A stretch of DNA of 64,000 nucleotides from assembly GCA_050249955.1 (NCBI GenBank), contig JBFWPN010000006.1:186001-250000 (forward strand). The letters run 5' to 3'. Below the pieces are notes generated by a model. The model did no database searches. It worked only from the letters and a program-made list of their open reading frames with translations, and was not told where the DNA came from. Position numbers and translations under genes: made by a program. Origin of the DNA: CAVVIG01 sp050249955 (GTDB lineage: Bacteria > Acidobacteriota > Vicinamibacteria > Vicinamibacterales > CAVVIG01). This document shows positions 44,549 through 53,451 of the stretch, piece by piece (position 1 is the first letter of the stretch; each line of letters opens with the position of its first letter).

Positions 44549-45633
44549 TGGCACCCAGCACGACACCCGAGACACAGCCAGGCACGCAGGCCTCGCTGGA
44601 GGCGCCGGTCACCCTGGACGAGCAGGTGGCGGCCGCAGAGTGGGACCACTACGTCGAGCGCCACCCTGGGTCGGTGGCGTACCACCTCCACGCGTGGCGG
44701 GGTGTCTTCGAGCGGGCGTTCGGCCATCGGACGATCTACCTTGCGGCGCGCCGTGGCGGGGAACTGGCAGGTGTCCTGCCGCTGGTGGAGATGAAGAGCC
44801 CCGTCTTCGGCCGGTTTCTCGTCTCACTGCCGTTCGTGAACTACGGCGGCGTCCTGGCAGACGACGTGGAGACCGAGCGGCTGCTGTTCGCGCGCGCCGG
44901 CACCCTTGCGCAGGAGCACCGGCTCGACCACGTCGAGCTGCGCCACTTCACGCCGCACTTCCCAGGGGCGCCGTCACGCCAGCACAAGGTCACGATGCTC
45001 CTGCCCCTGGCCCCCGATCCCGATGCCATGTGGGCGGTGCTCGATCGCAAGGTCAGGAACCAGGTGCGCAAGGCAGAGAAGAGCGGCCTGGTGAGCGAGG
45101 TCGGCGGGCCGGAACTCATCGACGCGTTCTACCCGGTGTTTGCGACCAACATGCGCGACCTCGGCACCCCGGTATATGCCAGGCGGCTGTTCGAGGAAGT
45201 GTTCGCGGCCCTGCCCGGGCGCACCCGCATGTTCGTCGTCCGTGCCGCGGACGGCCGGCCGGTCGCCGCGGGCGTCGGCCTGCGCCATCGCGACACCGTG
45301 GAGATGCCGTGGGCATCGTCACTGCGCGAGTTCAAGTCTGCGAGCCCGAACAACCTGCTCTACTGGGAGGCGCTGAAGTACGCCATCGGGACCGGCGCGA
45401 CCACGTTCGACTTCGGCCGGTCCACACCCAACGAAGGCACCTACAACTTCAAGGCGCAGTGGGGTGCCGAGCCGGTGCCGCTCTGCTGGGAGTACCGGCT
45501 TCTCCGCGCGGCCGAACTGCCGGACCACAGCCCCAAGAACGCGAAGTTCTCCCTCGCCATCCGGGCCTGGCAGCGGCTGCCGCTGCCGCTCGCGAACCTG
45601 CTCGGGCCCATGATCGTGCGGTCCATTCCCTGA
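44548..45633 (+). CDS. FemAB-family protein of XrtA-type EPS loci (GNAT-like)
   Basis: A 361-residue protein with two GNAT-like halves. The first part has LAARRGGELAGVLPLVEMKS and LVSLPFVNYGGVLADD; then come DRKVRNQVRKAEKSGL and DFGRSTPNEGTYNFKAQWG. The family (TIGR03019 type) probably transfers an amino-acyl or acyl group to a sugar or peptide in EPS biogenesis. ATG at 44548 overlaps the deacetylase stop by one base (TGATG). The donor is not known. Confidence 0.87.
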   Translation: MAPSTTPETQPGTQASLEAPVTLDEQVAAAEWDHYVERHPGSVAYHLHAWRGVFERAFGHRTIYLAARRGGELAGVLPLVEMKSPVFGRFLVSLPFVNYGGVLADDVETERLLFARAGTLAQEHRLDHVELRHFTPHFPGAPSRQHKVTMLLPLAPDPDAMWAVLDRKVRNQVRKAEKSGLVSEVGGPELIDAFYPVFATNMRDLGTPVYARRLFEEVFAALPGRTRMFVVRAADGRPVAAGVGLRHRDTVEMPWASSLREFKSASPNNLLYWEALKYAIGTGATTFDFGRSTPNEGTYNFKAQWGAEPVPLCWEYRLLRAAELPDHSPKNAKFSLAIRAWQRLPLPLANLLGPMIVRSIP

Positions 45634-45653
45634 GGCGCCCGCACGCCTGGTCG

Positions 45654-46322
45654 ATGGTCGTTCCTGCCGCACTCCAGCACCGCGCCGTGAGCTACGTCGC
45701 GCCGATGGCCATCTTCATGGCCCTCACCGCCATCGAAGGCTGGCTGCCGCTCGCGTGGTATCCGTTCGCCTATACGTGCAAGGTCGTGGCGGTGGTCGTG
45801 AGCCTCATGGTGTGCCGTGCCCCGCTGGCCGACATCCGCCCGAGCCGGTCGGTGATCGCGGGCTCGGTCGCTTTGGGCCTGGTGGTGTTTGCCGCCTGGA
45901 TCGCGATCGAGAAGCTCGTGGACTACCCGCGGTTCGACCAGCGGGTGGGATTCAATCCGTTCGAGGCGATGCCCGACTCACCTGCGCGCTACGCGTTCCT
46001 GGCGCTGCGGCTCTTTGGCCTCGCCCTGGTCGTGCCGGTGATGGAGGAACTGTTCTGGCGCTCGTTCCTCCTCCGCTTCCTGACGAGCGAGGACTTCACG
46101 GCCGTGCCGTTCGACGGCTTCTCGCGGTCGGCCTTCGCCGGCGTTGCCCTGCTGTTCGGGCTGGCGCATCCAGAGTGGCTGGCCGCGGTGCTCACGGCGT
46201 GCGCGTACGGCTTGCTGTTGCTGCGCACACGGAGCCTCTTTGCATCCGTGGTGGCGCATGCCACGACCAACGGCGCGCTGTGGGTGTACGTCCTGGCGGC
46301 GCGGGACTGGGTGTTCTGGTAG
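45654..46322 (+). CDS. CAAX-protease-like (CPBP) membrane protein of exosortase loci
   Basis: About 222 residues with six to seven hydrophobic segments. The active-site motif is VMEELFWRSFLLRF (EExxxR), with downstream His residues in FGLAHPEW and VAHATTN. This matches the CAAX prenyl-protease-related family found with exosortase (TIGR03008). It may cleave membrane proteins, but no substrate is visible. The ATG at 45654, 20 bases after the FemAB stop, is chosen; a GTG at VSYVAPM is another option. It is convergent with the radical SAM gene, 6 bases apart. Confidence 0.8.
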   Translation: MVVPAALQHRAVSYVAPMAIFMALTAIEGWLPLAWYPFAYTCKVVAVVVSLMVCRAPLADIRPSRSVIAGSVALGLVVFAAWIAIEKLVDYPRFDQRVGFNPFEAMPDSPARYAFLALRLFGLALVVPVMEELFWRSFLLRFLTSEDFTAVPFDGFSRSAFAGVALLFGLAHPEWLAAVLTACAYGLLLLRTRSLFASVVAHATTNGALWVYVLAARDWVFW

Positions 46323-46328
46323 CGCGGG

Positions 46329-47456
46329 TCAGCGGCCGGGCGAGGTAACCACCGGCAGCGTGATCTTCTCGCCCGGTGCGAGGGGCCTTGCCCGCTGCCA
46401 CACCCGCGCCCCGGCCATCGTCTTCAGCAGGTGCGTCGGCTGGAAGACGATGCTCGGCCAGAGGAAGACCTCGGTGGTGCAGTGGCACTCCTTGCGGGCA
46501 ATCGATGCGCGCAGGGCCTCGGCCTTCGGCGAGTGCCAGATCTCCGGGAACGACTGCTGGCGGAGGTTGCCAAGCGGTTCGTGCAGCTCGCACACGCTCA
46601 CGTCGCCGTTGGCCGAGACCACGCCCGTGAGCACGCCGGCCTTGCACGGCACGACCTGCGTCCGCCGCTCGAGCGTCTCGACCTTCGCCCACTGGAGCAT
46701 CGGCTCCACGATCCCGCCGTAGCGTCCTTCCTCGCGCGGCGCCCAGAGCCGCCGGATGTACTCGTACAGCGCCTGGTACTCGTTCATGTTGGGCGTGGCG
46801 AGTGCGGGGTTCTTGCGATCGCCGCGGATGAGCGCCAGGTTGTGGTGGTCCATCTGGGGACAGCGCTCGTACAGGTAGGCGGTGAGCTCCCAGATCTGCC
46901 TGATGTTGATGTCGGTCGCCGTGGAGATCGAGTGGATGCGCAGGCGCGGGTCGCGCCGCTGCAGCTCGGCCAGTGCGTCGTAGGTCTTCATCGCCCGCTC
47001 GAAGGAGCCGGGTGCGACGCGGAACTTGTCGTGGAACTCCGCCATGCCGTCGAGCGAGAGTTCGCAGACGAAGAGGTCGATCTCCTTCTCCTCGAGGATC
47101 CTGGTGACCGCGGCGATCGTCTTGTCGAGGTACCAGCCGTTGGTGGGCACGTAGATCTGGCGCACGCCGTTGTGCCGGACGAACTGCAGGCAGATCTCGG
47201 CGAACTCCTTGCGCAGGAACGGCTCACCGCCGGAGAGGTTCAGGTTCTCGATCTTGCCGAGGGATCGGGAGAGCGCCACGATCTCCTCGAACGAGAGGTC
47301 GTCGCGCTTGTTGAGGTGCGTCCAGTAGAAGCAGTGCTCGCACTTCATGTTGCAGATCGAGTTGATGAACAGCACGAAGAACGGCGGGCTGTCGGCCGAC
47401 CGGCTCATGCCGGACAGGCGGGCGTGCCGCCTGACGCGCTGGAATACGTTCATCAT
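46329..47456 (-). CDS. Radical SAM protein with SPASM-like C-terminus
   Basis: A 375-residue protein. The radical SAM cluster motif is CNMKCEHC near residues 35-42 (CxxxCxxC), with NLSGGEPFLR downstream. The C-terminal part has CKAGVLTGVVSANGDVSVCELH and KECHC, cysteine spacing like SPASM domains that hold auxiliary iron-sulfur clusters. Such enzymes modify peptides or small molecules. No short precursor peptide is evident next to it. Two small membrane-protein genes follow on the same strand upstream. Substrate unknown; it could modify a sugar intermediate or a peptide. Confidence 0.8.
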   Translation of the reverse strand: MMNVFQRVRRHARLSGMSRSADSPPFFVLFINSICNMKCEHCFYWTHLNKRDDLSFEEIVALSRSLGKIENLNLSGGEPFLRKEFAEICLQFVRHNGVRQIYVPTNGWYLDKTIAAVTRILEEKEIDLFVCELSLDGMAEFHDKFRVAPGSFERAMKTYDALAELQRRDPRLRIHSISTATDINIRQIWELTAYLYERCPQMDHHNLALIRGDRKNPALATPNMNEYQALYEYIRRLWAPREEGRYGGIVEPMLQWAKVETLERRTQVVPCKAGVLTGVVSANGDVSVCELHEPLGNLRQQSFPEIWHSPKAEALRASIARKECHCTTEVFLWPSIVFQPTHLLKTMAGARVWQRARPLAPGEKITLPVVTSPGR

Positions 47457-47503
47457 GCGATCTTCGTCCCCATGGTTCTGTTCCGTACCCGCGAGTGTGC
47501 GGG

Positions 47504-47815
47504 CTACATCATCGGCGTGACGAGCTTGTTGTAGACAGTCCCGATCGTCCGGCCCACGCCGTAGCCGATGACGAAGGCGTACACGAAGCCGACCACGCTC
47601 CCAAGGTAGGTCACGCTGTAGCCGGGCAGGTAGACCGACAGGAGGTTCAAGTGGCGCCCGACCTGGTAACCCCCACGGACCACCAGGAAGAGCGTCGCGA
47701 GGAACAGCCCGAAGCCGAACACCGACCCGAAGGCGATTCCCCAGCCCTGCTCGTTGAAGCGGACGAGGGCCTTCTTGATGATCTGGATTTCTTCCTGCTG
47801 CAGTTGATCAGTCAT
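47504..47815 (-). CDS. Small two-helix membrane protein (paralogue of 47828-48190)
   Basis: A 103-residue protein from ATG 47815. A short N-terminal helix (QEEIQIIKKALVRF) is followed by membrane segments GSVFGFGLFLATLFLVV and YLGSVVGFVYAFVIGYGVG, separated by a loop with LLSVYLPGYSV. I do not recognise it. It shares the LL-x2-Y-x2-GY-x-V core and GF-x2-AF-x2-G helix pattern with the neighbouring gene, and both lie upstream of the radical SAM gene on the same strand. The pair may form a hetero-oligomer. Confidence 0.6.
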   Translation of the reverse strand: MTDQLQQEEIQIIKKALVRFNEQGWGIAFGSVFGFGLFLATLFLVVRGGYQVGRHLNLLSVYLPGYSVTYLGSVVGFVYAFVIGYGVGRTIGTVYNKLVTPMM

Positions 47816-47827
47816 GTGGGGCACCGG

Positions 47828-48190
47828 CTAGATGTGGTCGAGGAAGTTCTGCGTGAGTTCCGACTTCGCCCGCACGAAGAAGATCCACAGGGCGGTGGCG
47901 AGGTTGCGGACGAACGCCAGGAACCAGCCGGCCACGAACCCGACCAGGAACGCCCACGCGAAGCCGATGGCCGCGCCGGCGGGGCTGACGGTGTAGCCGT
48001 AGAAGTAGTTCGCGAGCAGGTCCAGCCGTGGCGCCGGCTCGGGCTGCAGCAGCACCTGGAGCATCGTGACGAATGCGACCAGCGTGCCGAACGTGAGCCC
48101 CGCCGCAACCCCGAGCGCCCGCTTGTGGATCGGCGCGAACGCGAGGGCCATCGAGGCCTGCAGGTCCTTGTCCAGTGTGGGTTCAGCCAT
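47828..48190 (-). CDS. Small two-helix membrane protein (paralogue of 47504-47815)
   Basis: A 120-residue protein from ATG 48190, with an AAAGGA site about 10 bases upstream; a start at 48244 would add 18 non-hydrophobic residues. Segments ALGVAAGLTFGTLVAFVTML and GAAIGFAWAFLVGFVAGW flank LLANYFYGYTV. It ends in a basic and acidic tail (VRAKSELTQNFLDHI). Spacing to the paralogue is 12 bases. Function unknown; probably inner membrane. Confidence 0.6.
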   Translation of the reverse strand: MAEPTLDKDLQASMALAFAPIHKRALGVAAGLTFGTLVAFVTMLQVLLQPEPAPRLDLLANYFYGYTVSPAGAAIGFAWAFLVGFVAGWFLAFVRNLATALWIFFVRAKSELTQNFLDHI

Positions 48191-48280
48191 GTCCGAGTCC
48201 TTTCCCGCCCTGCCGGACGACCCCGGCCGGTCGGCGCGGCGCACGTCCAGTCACCATGATAGGGCGTCCAGCGCTTCCAT

Positions 48281-49063
48281 TCATCTCCCCGTACTCCGGC
48301 GGGCAGCCAGCGCCGCACTCCTGCGGGCAGACACCGCCGCCGCACGGGCCGAACGGGCCGCGCGGCGTGCCACGACCCGTGCGCGGAAGGCCGCCGAGCC
48401 GAAACGGTTCAGTGCCTTCGGCCGGTTGAAGTAGAACATGTCCAGCCGCGGCAGCAGATCCCGGGAGTCCTTCGCGACCAGCGACCGGTGCTCGGTCGTG
48501 CAGGCCCAGGCAAACGTGTCCACCGCGAACCGCCGCGCCACGGGCGTCACGTCTCCATACGGATAGGCGAACGCACGCGGGATCCTGCCGAAGCGCGATT
48601 CCAGGTCGTGGGCACAGCCGACCACTTCGTCGGCCGTGTGGCCGATCCCCAGCGTCGACAGCCGCGGGTGCGTCCGCGTATGCCCACCCATCTCGACCCC
48701 CTCGGCGTGCAGCCGGTCCAGCTCGTCCCACCCGAGCAGTGGCAGGGTCGGGATGCCCTCAGCGGGCTGCCCGCCCCAGTCGTTCGTGGTGCCCACCTTC
48801 TGTGTCACCACGAAGAGTGTCACCGGCAGGGCGTGCGCCTTCAGCAGGGGCCAGGCCTCCGTCGCGAAGTTCGCGAACGCATCGTCGAAGGTGATCGCGA
48901 GGGCGTCACTGCTCGTATCGGTATCGCGGGCCAGCTCGTGCAGCGGCAGCACGCGGACCCTGCCCGACGCGAGCCAGGCGACGTGTCCTGCAAATGCCTC
49001 CCTCGACACCGAGATCGGCGATCCCGAGCTGTCGATGGAGTGATAGGTGAGGATGGCGTGCAT
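48281..49063 (-). CDS. Polysaccharide deacetylase-family protein
   Basis: A 260-residue NodB-like enzyme. It has TYHSIDSS near the N terminus, TFDD (catalytic and metal Asp) near residue 60, MGGHTRTH as the metal-binding His pair, and RAFAYPYGD. The last 50 residues are unusually rich in Arg and Ala (RVVARRAARSARAAAVSARR) and may be disordered or bind acidic glycan. Unlike the XrtA-type deacetylase at 43610 it lacks the VEEHF motif. ATG 49063 lies 2 bases after the upstream GT stop. Confidence 0.82.
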   Translation of the reverse strand: MHAILTYHSIDSSGSPISVSREAFAGHVAWLASGRVRVLPLHELARDTDTSSDALAITFDDAFANFATEAWPLLKAHALPVTLFVVTQKVGTTNDWGGQPAEGIPTLPLLGWDELDRLHAEGVEMGGHTRTHPRLSTLGIGHTADEVVGCAHDLESRFGRIPRAFAYPYGDVTPVARRFAVDTFAWACTTEHRSLVAKDSRDLLPRLDMFYFNRPKALNRFGSAAFRARVVARRAARSARAAAVSARRSAALAARRSTGR

Positions 49064-49065
49064 GC

Positions 49066-50325
49066 CTAGGCCCTCACCGCGCTCCGGTTGCGCGCCACGA
49101 CCGGGGCGTCCTGTTCCGCCTGCAGGCGCCCGACGATCCCGAGGAGCTGGGAGATGACCGGTTCCTCGCTCCAAAGGCGTGCGACGGCGTCGCGGGCGCG
49201 CATGCCAAGCTGCCGCGACGCTCCGGGGTCGGCCGTGAACTGCTTGAGCACGGCGCCCAGCCCGGCTGACGTGGAAAAGGTGGCGCCCGCCTCGGCAGCG
49301 CGGACCAGTTCCGGCAGCGGGCCGATGTCGCGCGCGATCACCGGTGTGCCCTGTGCGAAGGCCTCCGCCACGACAAGGCCGAAGGTCTCGTAGCAGCGCG
49401 AGGGGACCACCGTCGCCAGTGCATGGCGATAGTAGGCGGCGAGCCGATCGGGCGTGAGCCGCCCCAGGAATCGCACCTGCGGGATCGAGGATGCCAGGGA
49501 GCGCAGCTCGGCCTCCTGCGTGCCGTCACCGGCGATCAGCAGGTCTGCGCCGCAGTCGGCTGGAAACGCGCGGATTAGGTCATCGACCCCCTTGATCGGC
49601 TCGAGGCGTCCTGCGAAGAAGAAGTACGGACGATCGTGCGGGGCGGGGCCGTCGTAGGGCTGCTCGGGCAGCGGCACGAAGTACGGCATCACCTCCATGT
49701 CGCGTGGAAAACCGAACTCCTGGTGCTTGCGACGGCTGAACTCGCTTCGCGCGACGAACGCATGCACCTGGTCGAGCGAACGGTGCAGGGCACCGGTGTA
49801 GCGCCAGAGCTGCGGCGGCCGTTTCGAGGCCAGCACGCACCGCAGGCAGTCGCGCTGGTCGCACGCTTCATCCGTGTAGCGCCAGAGCACGTGGCTCGGG
49901 CACACCAGCCAGTGCTCGTGCGCGATGTAGATCCGGACCGCATCGCGCCCGAAGCCCAGGAGGCCCGGCCCGCCCACCAGCGACACGTTGTTGAAGAGCA
50001 CGACGTCGAACCGACGCTCACGATCGAGCCGCTCGAGGGCGGCGCCGTGCATCACGGGCCGGCCGAACTGGTGCGTCAGCAGCGCCGACAGCGTGCCGAG
50101 CCGGCTCTGGAGCGCGATCACCTCGACGTCCGGATCGGGCGACGGCTCGGCTGGTCGTCGCCCGTTCGCCACTGAGTGAAAGGCGTCGCGATCGTAGATG
50201 ACGGTGACCTCGTGCCCGCGACGGGCGAGGGCCCGGGCCGTCCGCTGCACGTCGACCGCGTCACCACCGAAGCTGAAGGGCGGGTAGAACGTGGTCAGCG
50301 ACGCAATCCTGAGCCGACGAGTCAT
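49066..50325 (-). CDS. GT4 glycosyltransferase
   Basis: A 419-residue GT-B enzyme beginning RIASLTTFYPPFSFGGDAVD. A cysteine-rich insert (HEHWLVCPSHVLWRY, then CDQRDCLRC) lies near residues 150-185. The donor domain has YFFFAGRLEPIKGVDDLIRA and the E-x7-E site ETFGLVVAE. ATG at 50325 overlaps the upstream stop (ATGA). The insert is typical of a GT4 subgroup whose sugar is not known. Confidence 0.85.
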   Translation of the reverse strand: MTRRLRIASLTTFYPPFSFGGDAVDVQRTARALARRGHEVTVIYDRDAFHSVANGRRPAEPSPDPDVEVIALQSRLGTLSALLTHQFGRPVMHGAALERLDRERRFDVVLFNNVSLVGGPGLLGFGRDAVRIYIAHEHWLVCPSHVLWRYTDEACDQRDCLRCVLASKRPPQLWRYTGALHRSLDQVHAFVARSEFSRRKHQEFGFPRDMEVMPYFVPLPEQPYDGPAPHDRPYFFFAGRLEPIKGVDDLIRAFPADCGADLLIAGDGTQEAELRSLASSIPQVRFLGRLTPDRLAAYYRHALATVVPSRCYETFGLVVAEAFAQGTPVIARDIGPLPELVRAAEAGATFSTSAGLGAVLKQFTADPGASRQLGMRARDAVARLWSEEPVISQLLGIVGRLQAEQDAPVVARNRSAVRA

Positions 50326-51500
50326 GCGGCAACCTCGGCGATCGCCGCCAGCGCGCGCTCGGCGCCCCGCACCCACGACAGCGCCGTCGCGCGACGATGG
50401 GCCACCGAGCCGAGGCGCTGCCGGAGGGCGTCATCGGTGGCCAGCGTGCCGAGCGCCGTGGTGAGCGCAGCCAGGTCTCCCGGGGGCACGAACAGGCCGC
50501 CGCCTTCGAGCAGTCGTGGCAGCGGGCTGGCGGTGGTGGCAATCACGGGCGTGCCGCAGGCCGCTGCCTCCACGGCCGGGAGACCGAACCCCTCGCTCGC
50601 CGACGGCAGCGCGAGCGCACGTGCGCCGCAGTGCAGCGCGCGCAGGTCCTCGTCTGGGACGAAACCGGGCCACACGACGCGCGCAGCACTGCCCTCCTCG
50701 TCGATGGCGCGCCGGATCTGCGCGAGCGCACCGTGGAAGACATCGCCGTCGAGCGTGCCCGCCAGCACCAGGAAGGGCGCGTCGGGACCGAGCTGGCGGA
50801 CCAGCGCGCCATGCGCGCGCACCAGGAGGTCCACGTGCTTGTGCGGGTTGAATCCGCCGACGTAGGTGAACCAGCGCGCGCCTGCCGGCAGCCCGATCCG
50901 GCGCGCGACCCGATCGACATCGGCCCCCGGCGCATCCGGCTGATACACCCCGGACGGCGCCTCCTCGGTGATGCGGATTCGCGACCGGTGCACGCCAAGC
51001 ACCGTCTCGATCTCGGAGGCGGCATAGTCGGACACGGTGAGCACGCACCGCGCCTGCCAGAGCGCCAGCTTCACCTTGGCGTTCCAGAAGAAGCGCGCCC
51101 TGGCGCTTGGCAGCGTCAGCTCCGGAAACCGCTCGGCGATCGCGTCGTGCACCGTCACGACCGCAGGCAGCCGCAGGGGCAGCGGAAAGTATGTGTAGAC
51201 GGTGGGAGAGAAGAAGGCGTCGAGCGGCGTCCGGGCCACGGCGCGGGTGAGCCGCAGCATGTCGAGCGGGGCGCGGCTGCCATCGGCCGCCGCGGCCTCG
51301 GTCGGCGCCACCGACTGCGCCACCGTGACCACCCGGACATTCGGCGCGGTGACCGGGATGCGGCTGGCCGAGAGCGGATCCGCGAAGTACGTGAACGTCC
51401 AGGATGGCGCCGCCGTCACCATCGCGCCGAGCAGTTCCCGTGTGAAGCGGCCGTAGCCGCGGCCGTTCGCCCAGCAGGTGACGTCGACCCCGACCCTCAC
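50322..51500 (-). CDS. GT4 glycosyltransferase (mannosyltransferase-like)
   Basis: A 392-residue GT-B enzyme. It opens RVGVDVTCWANGRGYGRFTR, contains VVTVHDAIAERFPE (the family's HD motif) and has WFTYVGGFNPHKHVDLLVRA and EGFGLPAVE. This arrangement resembles plant-pathogen and rhizobial GT4 mannosyl- or glucosyltransferases. GTG at 51500 overlaps the FAD-protein stop (GTGA); the frame further upstream is not homologous. Confidence 0.84.
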   Translation of the reverse strand: MRVGVDVTCWANGRGYGRFTRELLGAMVTAAPSWTFTYFADPLSASRIPVTAPNVRVVTVAQSVAPTEAAAADGSRAPLDMLRLTRAVARTPLDAFFSPTVYTYFPLPLRLPAVVTVHDAIAERFPELTLPSARARFFWNAKVKLALWQARCVLTVSDYAASEIETVLGVHRSRIRITEEAPSGVYQPDAPGADVDRVARRIGLPAGARWFTYVGGFNPHKHVDLLVRAHGALVRQLGPDAPFLVLAGTLDGDVFHGALAQIRRAIDEEGSAARVVWPGFVPDEDLRALHCGARALALPSASEGFGLPAVEAAACGTPVIATTASPLPRLLEGGGLFVPPGDLAALTTALGTLATDDALRQRLGSVAHRRATALSWVRGAERALAAIAEVAA

Positions 51501-52972
51501 GCTCCTGCCCCGGCGGCTGCTTTCTCCGGCTCCAGCCGCTGTTCCTCGTGGTAGTCGGTGTCGGTGTTGACACTCCAGATGTCGTGCGAGGCGCCCTGCA
51601 TGTTCTGCACGGCCATCATCGCGGTGAGCATCGAGTGGTCCTGGTTGTTGTACTTGTGCATCCCGTTCCTGCCAACGGTGTGCAGGTTGGGGATCCCGTC
51701 GATGAAGGCGCGGACGTTGTCGAGGTGCCCGCGATAGGCCGCGTCGTAGATGGGATACGCCTTCGGCATGCGGATAACCGCGCCGTCGACGACGTCCGAT
51801 GCGTGGGCCAGGCCGAGCTCCTGCAGCTCGCGCGACGCCTGCGCGATGAGCACGTCGTCTGGGCTGTCCCACAGCCCGTCGCCCTTGAAGCAGAAGTACT
51901 CCATGCCGAGGCAGGTCATGCCCGGCTCGGGGACCATCGCCTGACTCCAGTTGTTGAAGTTCTGGATGCGTCCCACCTTCACGCCCGGCGTGTGGATGTA
52001 GATCCAGTTGTCGGGGAAGAGGTTCTCCTTCTTCAGCATCAGGGCCACAACGAGGAAGTCGCGGTAGCGCAGCCCCTCGGCCGCTTCGCGCACCGGTTCG
52101 GGCGCCGACGGCGTGAACGCCCGCACCAGCGACCGGACGGGCATCGTGGAAATCACGTGGTCCGCCTCGAAGCGCTGCTCACCCTCGGGCGACTCGACGA
52201 TGACGGCGCGCGCGCGGCCGTCGACCAGCTCGATCTGCTTCGCCCAGTGCCTCATCAGGACGCGGTTGCCGCGCTGCTCGATCTTCTGGGCGGCCATCTC
52301 CCACATCTGCCCCGGTCCGAGGCGCGGGTACTGGAACTCGTGGATCAGCGTCTTGATGCCGGCGGCGCGCCGGTTCAGCGGCGTCGCGTTCAGGATGGCC
52401 TTGGCGAGCGACAGCCCCTGGATGCGTTGCGCGGCCCACTCGGCGCGGATCTCCGTGCACGAGAGCCCCCACACCTTCTCGGTGTAGGTCTTGAAGAAGA
52501 TCTCGAACAGCCGCTTGCCGAAGCGGTTCGTGACCCACTGCTCGAAGTTCTCCTCGACCGGGTAGGGCTTGTAGTGCCACCACGCGTAGCTCAGCACGAT
52601 CCGTACGGCGTTCACGATGCCGAGCCCGGCGAGGGCGTTGGCCGCCTTGAGCGGATAGTCGAAGAAGCGACCGTTGTAGTGGATGCGCGAGAGGCGCGGT
52701 ACCGAGATGAACTCGTCGCCCAGGATCTCGTGCCACAGCGCCTCCACCGGCGTGATCTTGGTGAAGAAGCGGTGCCCGCCGATGTCGAACCGGAAGCCCT
52801 TGTACTGGGCCGTGCGGGAGATGCCCCCGACAATGTCGTCCGATTCGAGGACGACAACCTGATGGCCGGCCTTGGTGAGCTCGTAGGCCGCCGTCAGCCC
52901 GGCGGGTCCGCCGCCGATGATGACCGTCCGGTCGCCCGGCTTGAGCTGGCTGACACGTCGCACGGCGCTCAT
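51497..52972 (-). CDS. FAD-dependent NAD(P)-binding protein related to UDP-galactopyranose mutase and amine oxidases
   Basis: A 491-residue flavoprotein. The FAD-binding GxGxxG is VIIGGGPAGLTAAYELTKAG (residues 17-36), followed by VVVLESDDIVGGISRT and FRFDIGGHRFFTK, a pair shared with UDP-galactopyranose mutases and related NAD(P)-binding proteins. At the C terminus TVGRNGMHKYNNQDHSMLTA supplies the last FAD contacts. In a glycan locus it may rearrange or oxidise a nucleotide sugar or sugar-lipid. ATG at 52972 is used; a longer frame reaches 53053. It is the first gene of the leftward group. Confidence 0.8.
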   Translation of the reverse strand: MSAVRRVSQLKPGDRTVIIGGGPAGLTAAYELTKAGHQVVVLESDDIVGGISRTAQYKGFRFDIGGHRFFTKITPVEALWHEILGDEFISVPRLSRIHYNGRFFDYPLKAANALAGLGIVNAVRIVLSYAWWHYKPYPVEENFEQWVTNRFGKRLFEIFFKTYTEKVWGLSCTEIRAEWAAQRIQGLSLAKAILNATPLNRRAAGIKTLIHEFQYPRLGPGQMWEMAAQKIEQRGNRVLMRHWAKQIELVDGRARAVIVESPEGEQRFEADHVISTMPVRSLVRAFTPSAPEPVREAAEGLRYRDFLVVALMLKKENLFPDNWIYIHTPGVKVGRIQNFNNWSQAMVPEPGMTCLGMEYFCFKGDGLWDSPDDVLIAQASRELQELGLAHASDVVDGAVIRMPKAYPIYDAAYRGHLDNVRAFIDGIPNLHTVGRNGMHKYNNQDHSMLTAMMAVQNMQGASHDIWSVNTDTDYHEEQRLEPEKAAAGAGA

Positions 52973-53451
52973 GTCGTCAGCCCCGTTCGTCCGGATCGGC
53001 TCGCCACCGCACGAGGCAGCGACGGGCCTGCCGCTCGCGCACCGGCGCACCACAGTCGTGCAGCGTCGGACGCCGGCGTGCGGCTCAGCCCGTGGATGCA
53101 GGCGGTGGGGGGGATCCGCTCCAGGCAGTCGTTCGGATCGAAATCAGGCATGCGGCCAGTCAGACGGGACACGTTGCACGTGACACTAGAGACTTTCGGG
53201 TGCAGGTGCCGCGGACATGAGAGCGTCGGAAGGGTCAAGCATAGCGCATGGCCCCGGCGGTGAGGCTTCTCACCGGCAAAATTTCAGTGCAGTCTCGCGC
53301 CGGCGCGCACGGATTTTACATGCGTGCCGCCGACTGCGCGCCTTGCTGTCGCAGAGCCCGTTTGTTGCTGCCGGCAGGCATGAATGCCGATACACTCAGC
53401 TGGCGGTTTCCTCCCGAACGTCACAGGGGGAATGCCGCCTCACCATACGCC
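52973..53451. other. Gene-free divergent region (479 bases)
   Basis: It separates the leftward flavoprotein operon from the rightward GT2 gene, so both promoters should lie here. An AT-rich stretch near 53276-53286 follows a stem-loop (see 53258-53275). A weak -10-like GATACACT lies at 53389-53396 on the + strand without a good -35. The reading frame of the GT2 gene stays open back to 53248, but that part has no recognisable protein sequence. Confidence 0.5.
53258..53275 (+). other. Stem-loop in the divergent region
   Basis: CGGTGAG (53258-53264) pairs perfectly with CTCACCG (53269-53275) across a GCTT loop. It is followed by an A-rich, then T-rich patch (GCAAAATTTC), not a clean T-run. It could be a 5' leader structure of the GT2 transcript or a weak terminator. 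Confidence 0.4.

Noticed and set aside
44640..45653. Upstream extension of the CAAX-protease-like gene
   Set aside because: It is a shifted reading of the FemAB-like gene; membrane segments begin only after 45654.
46329..47500. A RiPP precursor beside the radical SAM gene
   Set aside because: The 47-base gap at 47457-47503 and the 6-base gap downstream are too short for one, and the two small neighbours are membrane proteins, not leader peptides.
53248..53451. Upstream extension of the GT2 gene
   Set aside because: The translated part is low-similarity, contains the stem-loop at 53258-53275, and the fold begins at 53452.
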